64,000 nucleotides of DNA from Siphonodentalium dalli (taxonomy: Eukaryota > Mollusca > Scaphopoda > Gadilida > Siphonodentaliidae). Positions 48,658 to 59,147 of this stretch are shown in pieces. A program made the translations under genes and the position numbers. Every line of letters begins with the position of its first letter. Position 1 is the stretch's first letter. The notes below the pieces were generated by a model. That model made no database searches. It worked only from the letters and a program-made list of their open reading frames with translations, and was not told the origin of the DNA. Location: the NCBI GenBank assembly GCA_032622095.1, contig CP136065.1, positions 241,655,530 to 241,719,529 of the forward strand. The letters are read 5' to 3'.

Positions 48658-49256
48658 TGAACTTATACCCTGAGACAGTTCTGAATCGCCGATACTCGGG
48701 GACCAGGACCGTCAATTTTGAATGTCCTCAACCGTGCGACGTGGCATCGGGAGTACGGTTCATGGACGCAGAAAGGTGTACGAGAAGGGACACTGTCTCT
48801 GGACAGATCAGCCGGAAAGTTTCAGCGATCGATGTTCAGATGTGTCGCCAGACACAACGCTCCGAGAGACACCAACAGAAGCAGTGCTTATAACACCAAC
48901 CCTTTCAAGGAAACGGCTCAGTGTGGTGTGGGCTGATCGCATTCGGTGATATTTCGAAATAATCACATTTATTCAGACTTCGTAGTTCATTAAAGCATGA
49001 ATTTTGGGTACAATAAGTCACACCGATCATATTTATAGTGATGAGTACTGTCTTTGAATTATAATTATGCCAATCGATCCAAAACAAATATGATATAGAG
49101 TTGTTTCCCCTAGTATACAGCTGTTTCCCTTTCGGACGAATGTAGAATTATTACTCCTCGCTCAACACATTGACAATCCTGGGAGATATATAAACTGAAA
49201 ACGTCTGACAGTTTGGCCTACCGTGTGCCGAAATCACGTACATGTAAATATTGGTG
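48655..49256 (+). repeat. Repeat R copy 3, 5'-truncated
   Basis: Begins inside R at tgtgaacttataccctgaga and runs through the CpG-rich core to the cctcgctcaacacattga part, then gcctaccgtgtgccgaaatc. Within the core it matches copy 1 almost letter for letter. Confidence 0.88.
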
Positions 49257-49945
49257 TACATTTCGGGAAACCTTTTACGCAAAAAAGTCATGCCCGTCTA
49301 GCCAGGGGGGGGGGTGAACAAATTTCTTCCGGCACGTATGCCGGGGTGGGTGGGTGGTCAAAGCCACCAACAAGCAATTTTTTCCGCAACTAAAAAAAAA
49401 AATTCCTGCTTGTTTTTAGTGTTTTGGCAATGAGTTGGGCTTCAAAACCACTTTGAATCAGTTTGAATGAGAGAAATAATGTAATTCTAACTGGTAAACT
49501 GACTGCAGGCAGTTATCGTGTTGTATTTTGTTGCAAATTTTGAAATCCAAGATGGCCGCTGGCAGCCATGTTTTTTTGGCCGAATGACCTCAAAATTACT
49601 CATTCCTATTTACATGTCCATGTTAACATCCATGATAAATAGTATGCACAGAAATTCATATACAGCTGTTTACAGTGAATTTCCCCCCGCAAATCTCTGT
49701 TTTAGTGTTAAAAAGGGGGGGGTGGGTGTCAAAAAATGGTCGGAAAAAACTGCCGAAAACGGAAAAAAAATTGGCGGTGGGTACAAAAAATGATCGAAAA
49801 GGGAAAAAATGCCATACGTGCCTGAAATTTTTTTCCGAAAACGTCTGACAGTTTGGCCTACCGTGTGCCGAAATCACGTACATGTAAATATTGGTGTACA
49901 TTTCGGGAAACCTTTTACGCAAAACAGTCATGTCCGTCTAGCAGG
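49197..49945 (+). repeat. 105-bp direct repeats around a 530-bp segment
   Basis: aaaacgtctgacagtttggc through tcatg.ccgtctagc occurs at 49197-49302 and 49838-49945. The enclosed part has ggtgggtgggtggtcaaagc, a caagatggccgctggcagcc phrase and a G run. The layout could be a tandem duplication of R sequence with an insertion, or an insertion with a long duplicated flank. Confidence 0.75.
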
Positions 49946-50183
49946 GAATTCGCCTTTAAATCTTGTGTTTTCGTAACTAGTGTCAGAATCGCATAAAAAA
50001 ATACTGTCATATTTTAAACCACACCAACAAATTCAAACTTCACTACAAATGGGTATTACCTGTGCCAATGGCTATTTTACACATGGGAAATCATAGGGAA
50101 GAGGTGTGACGATTTTTTTATGCAAAAAGCACACAAGGCTATTGACCAATCAGGACCCAGTGTCTATTTTATTCTCTCTTATA
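49838..50183 (+). repeat. Repeat R fragment, 3' part
   Basis: gggaattcgcctttaaatct, gtgccaatggctattttaca and aagcacacaaggctattgac match the R 3' part. It then continues into gcagttctggtggtgg, the flank shared with 43500. Confidence 0.8.
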
Positions 50184-50290
50184 TGCAGTTCTGGTGGTGG
50201 GGGAAATAGGGTGAATTGACTGGAAAATAACTCCACATAACGTAGAAATCACCGACCCCCTATAATAACAAACAGACATACAAGTGCACA

Positions 50291-50750
50291 TTAAAGGTAC
50301 TGAATCCGATCAGACGGTCACCATACCATCAAGATACAACAACAACATTTCTTCAAAATACGCTTTAGTTATCAGAATCGATTTATTGCAACAAAATAAT
50401 GCTAACCACTGTCAACTATGGTATCAAATTTCCCAAAACTTGTTATTTATCAATATTTTGTTCAACAAAATATGGCCGTATTATCACTCAAGTATCATGA
50501 AATTTGGCCGTATTACCACTTGATTTTCGAGTTATCCATTTTCATCCGCAATTTTGTCCGAGACCTTTCATTTGACCACGTATTTCTGGGCCACATATTA
50601 TTACACATCTCGAGAAATAAATTCGAAAATCGATATCTGATCACTCTGAGCTTTGATGTGTGGGTTCCTCGACTCGAATCAAATATTGGTTACCCCCGAA
50701 GCCAAAGAAATAGTAATTTAGGAGCGTCTGATCGGATTGAGTACCTTTAA
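50291..50750 (+). mobile_element. TTAAAGGTACT MITE, sister copy
   Basis: Same flanks as 43605-44067 (ccccctataataacaaacag left, aatacagttaaactgc right), so the two are products of one segmental duplication rather than independent insertions. Confidence 0.87.
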
Positions 50751-51150
50751 TAATACAGTTAAACTGCAAGGGCGCCACCACACCCCCTCTTTTGGTACGC
50801 GGGATTCAGGCAGTTCGCGGAATTTGTACCCATTTATTAACTGGTACTCTGGATTCATTTCCCAATTTAACCAGTATTCGTAATTTAACAACAAGGTTGG
50901 TATGCAGCTTTTATAGCACAAAATTACACAGAATACAGTGACATCCGCGGCCAAGATATTAAATGCAATACATGCTTAGAAATTTTACACTATTATCATA
51001 GTTTTCACTCAGTTTCTGAAGTAGCATCAATCGCTTCAACATATCAAGAGGTATTAGACTAAACTACTAACATCAAAATACTAGTATGTTATTTCGGATA
51101 AGAAAAAAATCAAATATGTGTGTGTAATTTTGTGCTATAAAAGCTGCATT
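50751..51150 (+). repeat. Duplicated flank with a ~180-bp inversion
   Basis: Up to agcacaaaattacaca it matches 44068-44240. Then aatacatgcttagaaatttt ... gtagcatcaatcgcttcaac is the inverse of 44300-44390, closing with gtgtaattttgtgctataaa, the inverse of its own start. The inverted pair at both borders gives a simple mechanism. Confidence 0.8.
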
Positions 51151-51156
51151 TTAATA

Positions 51157-52452
51157 TCCGCGGCCAATGACCCAGAAATCACACACGGTATTTTAATATG
51201 ACCTATCTTTTGAAACACCGCCCAAAAACAAAACCTTATACAAACGAAAAATAACCAAATAATTTATATTATTGATATTCATTATTTTGATGTTATTAAA
51301 TCAAATCGGATTTTCAGTTTCACACACAATACAAAAGGATGGCAGACTACCACTTGTAGTGCCGATTTGGAGCGTGAGAAATCGTTGGTCTAACCAACTT
51401 CAAACAATGGTAAATTGAGAAGCCGGATTGTGAACTTATACCCTGAGACAGTTCTGAATCGCCGATACTCGGGGACCAGGACCGTCAATTTTGAATGTCC
51501 TCAACCGTGCGACGTGGCATCGGGAGTACGGTTCATGGACGCAGAAAGGTGTACGAGAAGGGACACTGTCTCTGGACAGATCAGCCGGAAAGTTTCAGCG
51601 ATCGATGTTCAGATGTGTCACCGGACACAACGCTCCGAGAGACACCAACAGAAGCAGTGCTTATAACCCCAACCCTTTCAAGGAAACGGCTCAGTGTGGT
51701 GTGGGCTCTAATAATATGCTGATCGGTGATATTTCGAAATAATCACATTTATTCAGCCTTCGTCGTTCATCAAAACATGAATTTTTGGGCACCATAAGTC
51801 ACACCAATCACATTTATATATAGTTTAAAACTCTATACTAGGGGAAACAACCCTATATCATATTTGTTTTGGATCGATTGGCATAATTATAACGCAAACA
51901 GTGTTATAATTATGCCAATCGATCCAAAACAAATATGATATAGAGTTGTTTCCCATAGTATAGAGCTGTTTCCCTTTCGGACGAATGTAGAGTTATTACT
52001 CCTCGCTCAACACATTGAGAATCCTGGGAGATATTTTAACTATGGAAACGTCTAACAGTTTGGGTTAAACTGGTGTAAATGTTTTGCATAGGCCTCAGTG
52101 CTAATGTTTTAGCGTATACTGTTGGCAATATAAATTTTGGGTCAAAATTTTTCTTTAAATCTGAAAAATTGACATTTGGGGAAATTTTTACGCAAAAAAA
52201 TCGTATCCGTCTAGCAGGGAATTCGCCTTTACCACACCATAAAATTCAAACTTCACTACAAAGGGTTAAGTCCTGTGCCAAATGGCTAGTTTACCTATGG
52301 GAAATCAAAGGGAAGAGGTGTGATGATTTTTTTATGAAAAAAGCACACAAGGCTATTGACCAATCAGGGCCCAGTGTCTATTTTATTCTCTCCCTTATCC
52401 GCTAGATGTCACTCCGAGCCCTATTCACGTACGTGTAAATGTTGGCGTATTC
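51157..52452 (+). repeat. Repeat R copy 4
   Basis: Full R order from ccgcggccaatgacccagaa to gcgtattc. It contains an extra hairpin at 51831-51965 and lacks part of the 3' section around tcttgtgttttcgtaact. The CpG-rich core (51430-51665) keeps the same three open frames. Confidence 0.88.
51831..51965. repeat. Hairpin inside R copy 4
   Basis: ctctatactaggggaaacaa and catatttgttttggatcgat face their inverse copies around about 9 bp (gcaaacagt), arms about 63 bp. Other R copies have only the right arm orientation, so this copy gained an inverted duplication. Confidence 0.88.
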
Positions 52453-53130
52453 ACCCCTGGTTACGCGGTCCTGCTAATTTGCTATGATATGTGTGGGTCC
52501 TGCTGAACTGCTATGATGCTGGTATATATATAGAACAAGCTGGTATTGTTGAAAAAGTACCGTTAATTTATCTAAAGTTAACAGCATTATTATGTTTGCC
52601 CCACCAACATCATATCGGTTCAGCGGGACCCACCACGATTGTCGGACGATTGGGACCTTGGACGATTGTGACCTCGGACAATTTTATTGGGACCTTGGGA
52701 CCTTGCTTTTTCAATAAAATTTACAATGTATAAAATCAATTTTATTTGGGTGATGGAATTAACCAATATTATAATTTTATAATGCAAAACAATACTGTCA
52801 GTAATAACGATGATATTAATAATTAAAGGTACTATATGGGCTCCATACGGTGCTTTCCACCCACGTGGTCTGGACATGAACCATGAAGGTTATCGAGAGT
52901 TGGGCGTTGGGTTGAATCTTTTGTCGCAGGTGGTCGAATGCCTCTTGTATATCTTCATGGGATAAGAAGGGAACGACCAGAGACCAAGTCCCAATCGTCC
53001 AAGGTCCCAATCGTCCGAGGTCCCAATCGTCGATGGTCCCAAATAGTCCAACTTGAGGTCCCAATCGACCAAGGTCCCAATCGTCTGGAAAACCCCACCA
53101 ACACCATAGAAAATTAGCAGGACCACGTAT
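52453..53130 (+). mobile_element. MITE H with nested insertion
   Basis: Left arm acccctggttacgcggtcct; right remnants tatgtttgcccc and caccaacaccatagaaaatt agcaggaccacgt. Removing 52636-53093 plus one CCCACCA restores gggacccaccaacaccatag, the expected H right arm. Confidence 0.85.
52636..53093. mobile_element. 458-bp element with GGTCCCAATCGTC ends, 7-bp duplication
   Basis: CCCACCA flanks it at 52629-52635 and 53094-53100. Both ends consist of short tandem units of ggacgattgggacctt in inverted orientation (left about 70 bp, right about 105 bp). The minus strand inside (about 52840-52985) reads VPFLSHEDIQEAFDHLRQKI and TTWVESTVW. This resembles a part of FLYWCH/MULE-associated proteins of invertebrates as I recall them, but it is short and could be chance or a captured fragment. 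Confidence 0.65.
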
Positions 53131-53297
53131 CCTAATTAACGTCGATCACAGATTCAAGATCTAAGAAATTGTATTTGTCGTTTAAAATGAACATATTACA
53201 ATAAATATAGGCGCGTGTTAAAAGCGCTATGCATGTGGTTAAAGTAACACGAAAGAACAAATAAGAAACAATGTGATGCTAAAATAAAATAGGTTAA

Positions 53298-53803
53298 TAA
53301 AGTGATGTGAAATACTCCGGTGATCAAATGGAAATGAATAATAATCTTTCTCAAAGTAGTTAATTTTACGAATATTTATCCATATTTACAGCACAAATCG
53401 TCATTTTTATAGATCACTTAAATACCTATTATGTACTTATTCGGGTTTGTGAAACTAATAAGTTGGTATTCAGGCGCTATGCCAACTGTAGGAATGTAGG
53501 ATGCTAGAACATTTTAGAAAATGTCAAACAAATCGAACTTACCATGCACTCCATAGAAAACAGCGTCTGAACTACCCGCAATTGTAAATATTTACATCAC
53601 GATTCGGGACGCAACTATCTGCGATAAACTAACGAAAATGTTTTCGCCATCGAGAGTCATTGTATTTAATTAATATATAAGCATGACGGTGCTTGTTTTC
53701 AATTTGGATATAATATTTTAAAGATTTACTACTTTGAACAGGATTATTCTCCATTTCTATTTGACCACCCTACCCACCCTACCGGAGTGTTTCACATCAC
53801 TTT
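53298..53803 (+). mobile_element. MITE with AAGTGATGTGAAA ends
   Basis: Left aagtgatgtgaaatactccg, right cggagtgtttcacatcactt, about 505 bp, TTAA adjacent to both ends. The right-end segment (gattattctccatttctatt ... cggagtgtttcacat) is repeated once more just outside, at 53806-53850. Confidence 0.75.
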
Positions 53804-53939
53804 AAGATTATTCTCCATTTCTATTTGACCGGAGTGTTTCACATTAAATGTAATGATTCTCGATAACGAAATCATTTGCGTTATTTATCGTTGAAATTGT
53901 TTTCATTACTTGATAGTTCAACAAGTGAGGATTATGTAT

Positions 53940-54152
53940 TGGTCTGAAATGACCACCAGTTGGAAATGTTCCAACCTTAGTGTTTTAGTGGGTAATTTGA
54001 TGTTTTTAGACCAACAGTATATAGCATATTTTCTACTTTTGGTCAAAATGTTGGTTAGATATAGCCATCAGTTGGAAATTGACAAACCTTTGTCAGTTTG
54101 GACATTTCCAATAATTGGAAAGCTGGAGGTACCAGTTGGAAAGTTCCAACCC
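53940..54152 (+). repeat. AGTTGGAAAG family segment, copy 1
   Basis: Several agttggaaatgttccaacc-type phrases, then taccagttggaaagttccaa. Sister at 58090-58370. The sister continues to caacgaagaccccaagccac, whose counterpart here lies after the minisatellites (gagaccctctggccacgtcc, 55102-55125), so the arrays expanded inside this repeat. Confidence 0.65.
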
Positions 54153-54809
54153 AAGGGATGGGGTGTAAATCAAGGGATGGGGTGTAAATCAAGGGATGGG
54201 GTGTAAATCGGAGGGATGGGGTGTAAATCAAGGGATGGGGTTTAATTCAAGGGATGGGGTGTAAATCGGAGGGATGGGGTGTAAATCGGAGGGATGGGGT
54301 GTAAATCGGAGGGATGGGGTGTAAATCAAGGGATGGGGTGTAAATCGGAGGGATGGGTGTAAATCAAGGGATGGGGTGTAAATCAAGGGATGGGGTGTAA
54401 ATCAAGGGATGGGGTGTAAACCAAGGGATGGGGTGTAAATCGGAGGGATGGGGTGTAAATCAAGGGATGGGGTGTAAATCGGAGGGATGGGGTGTAAATC
54501 AAGGGATGGGGTGTAAATCGGAGGGATGGGGTGTAAATCAAGGGATGGGGTGTAAATCGGAGGGATGGGGTGTAAATCAAGGGATGGGGTGTAAATCAAG
54601 GGATGGGGTGTAAATCATGGGATGGGGTGTAAATCAAGGGATGGGGTGTAAATCAAGGGATGGGGTGTAAATCGGAGGGATGGGGTGTAAATCAAGGGAT
54701 GGGGTGTAAATCAAGGGATGGGGTGTAAATCAAGGGATGGGGTGTAAATCAATGGATGGGGGTGTAAATCAATGGATGGGGGTGTAAATCAAGGGATGGG
54801 GTGTAAATC
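54153..54809 (+). repeat. 19/20-bp minisatellite, about 34 copies
   Basis: Tandem AAGGGATGGGGTGTAAATC mixed with GGAGGGATGGGGTGTAAATC; in places the two alternate strictly (54420-54560). It is not a CRISPR array because no unique spacers separate the units. Frames on both strands are by-products. Confidence 0.97.
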
Positions 54810-55083
54810 GGTATGGATCAATCAAGAGGGGTGTAAATCGGTATGGATCGATCAGGAGGGGGTGTAAATCGGTATGGATCGATCAGGAGGGGGTGTAAAT
54901 CGGTATGGATCGATCAAGAGGGGGTGTAAATCGGTATGGATCAATCAAGAGGGGGTGTAAATCGGTATGGATCAATCAAGAGGGGGTGTAAATCGGTATG
55001 GATCAATCAAGAGGGGGTGTAAATCGGTATGGATCAATCAAGAGGGGGTGTAAATCGGTATGGATCAATCAAGAGGGGGTGTA
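54810..55083 (+). repeat. 31-bp minisatellite, about 9 copies
   Basis: GGTATGGATCAATCAAGAGG plus gggtgtaaatc. It shares the gggtgtaaatc tail with the preceding array, from which it evidently derives. Confidence 0.96.
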
Positions 55084-55158
55084 GTTGGAAATTTAAACGG
55101 AGACCCTCTGGCCACGTCCCTGACTACTGGTGCTCGTAATAATCAACAAATAATTGCT

Positions 55159-55425
55159 TCATGATCAAGCCTTGAAATAGTGTGCCTGTCATTTGCAGAA
55201 TGAGGTCCCAGAGGGTGAATTTAGTGATGCTACCCCGTATAGCGGGCTAGCATCACCAAATTCACCCTCCGGGGACCTCATTCTGCTTATACCTCAGCAG
55301 AATGAGGTTCCCAGAGGGTGAATTTGGTGATGCTAGCCCGCTATGCGGGGTAGCATCACTAAATTCACCCTCTGGGAACCTCATTCTGCAAATGACATAC
55401 AAACTATTTCAAGGCTTGTTCATGA
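55159..55425. mobile_element. Palindrome of palindromes
   Basis: The outer inverted repeat runs from catgatcaagccttgaaata to its near-inverse at 55404-55424. Inside are two modules (about 55196-55287 and 55299-55388), each itself a palindrome of about 90 bp: gaatgaggtcccagagggtg ... caccctccggggacctcatt. Their centres are ccgtatagcggg and cgctatgcgggg. Related, interrupted copies lie at 6599-7452. Non-coding. Confidence 0.9.
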
Positions 55426-56036
55426 TATTCAGGGTTGCAACTATTCCAACGTGGTGTTGTAGCTCTTCTTGAAATATCTTTTCGTTATCCAGATGACCTA
55501 ATATGTTTTAAGAAAAACCGATGCATGACTTATATATGAATGAACCCCATCTGCTATGGTTTTGTGAATGGACTGAATTATAGTCTCCCAATATGTTGTA
55601 CCTTCTGCACATTGTCAATACCACACGCCCCTAGTGGAAGAATGCCAGGTGTACCACTGTCACTGGTATGACATACATGTAAATATGTATATCTTCCCCA
55701 TGGGGCTGTGGCCAATATCATCCAGTAGATAGAGTGTTTCATGAAATAATATTTGATGATCTTACATTGGTGAACAATTTTAATACAATATTGTTGCAAC
55801 CGAGTAAATTTGTTCCAGTCTCCCTTGGTAGCTGTACTCCACATACTTGTGTAACATGTGAGATCTTACTAGGCGAAAGAAAATAAGAAACTCGTGCAAT
55901 CACCACCATTAGTATATATGGCACCGGCATCGTGGAAATCCAGAAAGATATCCTTTGCATTATCATCTTTGGAAAAGGTACATAACTGATAACGCTATTT
56001 ATCATATCTGCCACTTGTATCTATGCATTCACCTAT
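55426..56036. other. Unassigned sequence
   Basis: Minus-strand frames of about 90 codons (55578-56014) have no recognisable domain. No repeats are seen. Confidence 0.4.
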
Positions 56037-56533
56037 AAGGGTGCAGTTGGAAAGTTGGACCCCAACGGAAACCCTACTATCCCTGCTGAACACATTGTTC
56101 CATTTGGGAAGTACCCCGATCAATTCTCACTCAATCGCTATCAGATGTAGACGTCATAAGGTTTATACAGAGTACCAAATCGATCGACAGTTCTTATCGA
56201 GAACCATATATTATCCGAGCTTGTGTATATACCATGACTAGCTAAATCTAATCCAATAATCAAATAAATAGATGCATCCGGTCCACATATTTATCTAGAG
56301 AAAGCCATTATTCACAGTCCAATCACATCGAAAATTGGATAAGATTCCCCAGCGCATATATCGAACATACACGAATCATATGTCCCAGATACACCCCTGG
56401 TTAAGTGGTCATACTAATTTGCTATGATGTTGGTGGTCCTGTTAATTTGCTATGATGCTGGTATGGCAAACTGATGCCGTTACCAAAAAGTACCGTTATT
56501 TTTTTCTTAAGTTGTCTTTGTCGCGGTGTTCCG
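56037..56533 (+). repeat. Repeat S copy 1, ending in MITE H left arm
   Basis: agggtgcagttggaaagttg to ttgtcgcggtgttc, nearly identical to the first 512 bp of the LINE insertion at 59959-60556. It contains atcaattctcactcaatcgc and gaaaattggataagattccc, then acccctggttaagtggtcat (H left arm). Confidence 0.85.
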
Positions 56534-56727
56534 ATCAGAGCGATTAAAAGATACCTTGACAAATCATATGAATTTTCCAGCTGTTGTGAATTGTTCACAT
56601 ATATATGAGGGAAACGCTCTTTGTTGTTACCATATCTGGATTAAACAGACAAGAAATGCTCTTTATTTTCAATATGGATAAATTGGCATACTGCAGTGAG
56701 TGTTTCCGACACATATAGAAAGCGTAT

Positions 56728-57189
56728 ATGTGACCCGCCATATCAAATCCAGTCGGAAGTCGGGATTTGTTTACCCTGTGCCAATGCATTCTCTTATATA
56801 TGCGAGTCGATCATAGGTCGCCTCGCATATATAAGAGAATGCATTGGCCTAACAATTTTTTATTATTTTTTTTAAATAAATGTTTCTTACAATTTTTAGG
56901 ACATAAAATAAAAAAAACATCCATTACCCTGCAGGGAGCCCCACACATATATAGAATCACCGAGAAGAGTGTCGTCTGCTCATGTTTGTCTGGGGCTCTG
57001 TATGGGTGAAATTATAAAATTGTTAAAGAATACAAGACAAAATTATTAAAATTGTAAAAAATTGTTAGGCCAATGCATTCTCTTATATATGCGAGGCGAC
57101 CCATGGTCGACTCGCATATATAAGAGAATGCATTGGCACAGGGTAAAAAAATCCCGACTTCCGACTGGATTTGATATGGCGGGTCACAT
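56728..57189 (-). mobile_element. ATGTGACCCGCC MITE, inner part inverted
   Basis: Ends as at 11185-11647. Palindromes at 56780-56848 and 57069-57137. The inner ggagccccacacatatatag segment runs opposite to that in 11185-11647 relative to the window, so the two insertions are in opposite orientation. Confidence 0.87.
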
Positions 57190-57196
57190 ATAAGAA

Positions 57197-57342
57197 ATGA
57201 ACGGCGGTTTCAATGTGGTCATGGGATTTTGACCGCGAGAAAAATTCAGCAAACTGCATGAACCCCGAAGGGGTTCATGCGGAGTTTGCTGATTTTTTAT
57301 CGCGGTCAAACCCCATGACCACGTTGAATCCGCCGTTTATTA
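57197..57342. repeat. 146-bp hairpin
   Basis: aacggcggtttcaatgtggt, catgggattttgaccgcgag and agcaaact.catgaacccc face inverse copies; the loop is only gaag. There are few mismatches. Possibly a small foldback MITE; no flanking duplication is obvious. Confidence 0.88.
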
Positions 57343-57384
57343 TTTATATTTATATACTTACGCTATTTAAAACACTTCTCCAAA

Positions 57385-57600
57385 TATGTCCGTTATTTCG
57401 TCAAAAACACTTTTTCAAATATCTCCGTTATTTCGATTATAAAAATAATTTCCTATTTCTATATTTCGCTCTATATTTCGCCCTATTTCGCTATTTCGTT
57501 GTATTTTCCTATTTCGATTTTTCGTACTATTTCGCTGTATTTTCATATTTCGCTTTTTCGTTGTATTTCATATTTCGATAATTCGCTATATTTGACATAT
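57385..57600 (+). repeat. Degenerate TATTTCG repeats
   Basis: Irregular reiteration of tatttcg, ctatttcg and gtattttc. The 122-codon frame across it is rich in F and Y for that reason and is not a gene. Confidence 0.8.
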
Positions 57601-57811
57601 TATGGGATATGGGATTATATGATAACCAACATTATGATAGTCAATCGAACATCTCGTGCCACCCGTGCTCGCGATTAGATGCCACTAGCCATCCAATCGT
57701 GATCTTTCGAACCTCGATTACATATTGTTTGCTATCAAATCCTTGGCGTATTGGCTGACTAGATACTCAAGCAGTCGTTAATATCCGACAATCCCCGGTG
57801 ATTTCCGGGAC

Positions 57812-57884
57812 CAATGTGTTCATAAACCTATGAACGACATTGGAAGTGACGTCACGTTACGTTCATAGGTTTATGAACGCATTG
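57812..57884. repeat. Inverted repeat around TGACGTCA
   Basis: caatgtgttcataaacctat facing its inverse ending gaacgcattg, arms 25 bp. A CRE-like TGACGTCA (57847-57854) lies at the centre. Confidence 0.8.
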
Positions 57885-58089
57885 AATAAGGGGGCGTGTC
57901 TACCGTAACGCTATGGGGAAATCGGAAGAGATATTAGGGGTATGTAAATATATAAGTATGAATGCATGTATTGGCCATCGGAACCCGACACGAGCGACAA
58001 ATTATTGTGTTTAATCTGATAGACTATACGCCGCTTTTTAATTTTAGCTTTTGTGTACTATTCTCCTTGGAAATGTCAACCTGACATAT

Positions 58090-58370
58090 AACATTAACAT
58101 TAGTTGGAAACTTCACACCACCAAAACATGTTGAAATTGTTCTCATCAAAGTAATTTGATTCTGCAACCAGTAATTTATTGTTTTTAAATCAACAGTCAA
58201 AACTTTGGATTAAAATGACCATCAGTAGGAAATTTTCCAACTTTATGGGGTGTCATATTGGTAATTTCCAACAATGGAAAGTGTGGTGAAGTACCAGTTG
58301 GAAAGGTCCAAATTGAAAACTTCAAGGTGGACACCCCCAACGAAGACCCCAAGCCACGTCCTTGGTTATA
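58090..58370 (+). repeat. AGTTGGAAAG family segment, copy 2
   Basis: gttggaaacttcacacc, tgaccatcagtaggaaattt, gtaccagttggaaaggtcca, caacgaagaccccaagccac. It has no minisatellite, unlike copy 1. Confidence 0.6.
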
Positions 58371-58537
58371 TATAAGTCATTAGGAGATCACGCATGATTG
58401 AGCATAGTCTACTTTGATTACAAATGACTCAGCGGGCTCACCAATGTCGATGAGATTGAGGCATTATATCGCTTCCTATCGTTAATATTTTATGTAGTGC
58501 ATTATGGTCAGGTTGGATCCATAACAGAATGTATGAT

Positions 58538-59147
58538 ATTGCGTGACACAACACCGGCGAGAAAATTATGAGTTATTAGTATCCACCATGATTCACAATC
58601 GATAGGCATCGGACTGCAGGAATGCCCATGTCATCGCTTCATATCTTAGAATCCGAGAGATCATTATAATTACGATGTTCAAGACTCCGAGATTTTGGTC
58701 AAAATAGACTCAAGGCATTCGAAGTATAGGCTCATGCGAAATAACATAACAATCTGTGCAAAACAGCTACCATCAACGTGTATACATAAAACTATAGATT
58801 GATTCTCAGATAATAAGATTTCGCATGTCAAAACATTTGCTATGTAAACATTACTGTTACAGTATAATTACCGGTTAAAGTTGTCCAATAAGAGACATGT
58901 ATAATTAATTTAATCAACATTTGACCGGTAAACATTGGAAAATGTCAAAACATCGAAAAATATTCTGAAAATAATAATCATTTTTGATTGGGTGGGATTC
59001 GAACCCCGGCCGTGATGACGAGCGCGCCTTGGCGTCCGAAGTCAATACCACACGGCCACCAGGAATTTCCACTTGTCCCCAAAAATGTTACCAAAATGTT
59101 TAAACATGCGAAATTTGGAGAATAATATTGTTGTGTCACGCAATAGT
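58538..59147. mobile_element. Candidate element with ATTGCGTGACACAACA ends
   Basis: attgcgtgacacaaca near 58539 and tgttgtgtcacgcaat near 59130 are exact inverses. A second inverted pair lies further in (agatttcgcatgtcaaaaca / aaacatgcgaaattt). It encloses a tRNA-like sequence. No target duplication was established. Confidence 0.5.
58988..59068 (-). pseudogene. tRNA-like sequence (SINE head or tRNA relic)
   Basis: On the minus strand TGGCCGTGTGG resembles the pol III A box and GGTTCGAATCC is a perfect B box, about 64 nt across, with GACTTCGGACGCC in the anticodon region and room for a long variable arm. The acceptor stem pairs over only about three bases and the T stem is imperfect, so a working tRNA is unlikely. 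No second copy is seen in the window to prove a SINE. Confidence 0.5.

Noticed and set aside
43735..50750. Conserved 110-codon frame in two MITE copies as a transposase
   Set aside because: The copies are segmental duplicates, so conservation is expected; length and sequence do not resemble a transposase.
54153..54809. CRISPR-like array of regularly spaced repeats
   Set aside because: The units are directly joined with no unique spacers, and the setting is eukaryotic.
57213..57581. 122-codon F/Y-rich membrane protein
   Set aside because: It begins in a hairpin and runs through degenerate TATTTCG repeats.
58988..59068. Functional tRNA gene
   Set aside because: Internal boxes are good but acceptor and T stems do not pair properly.
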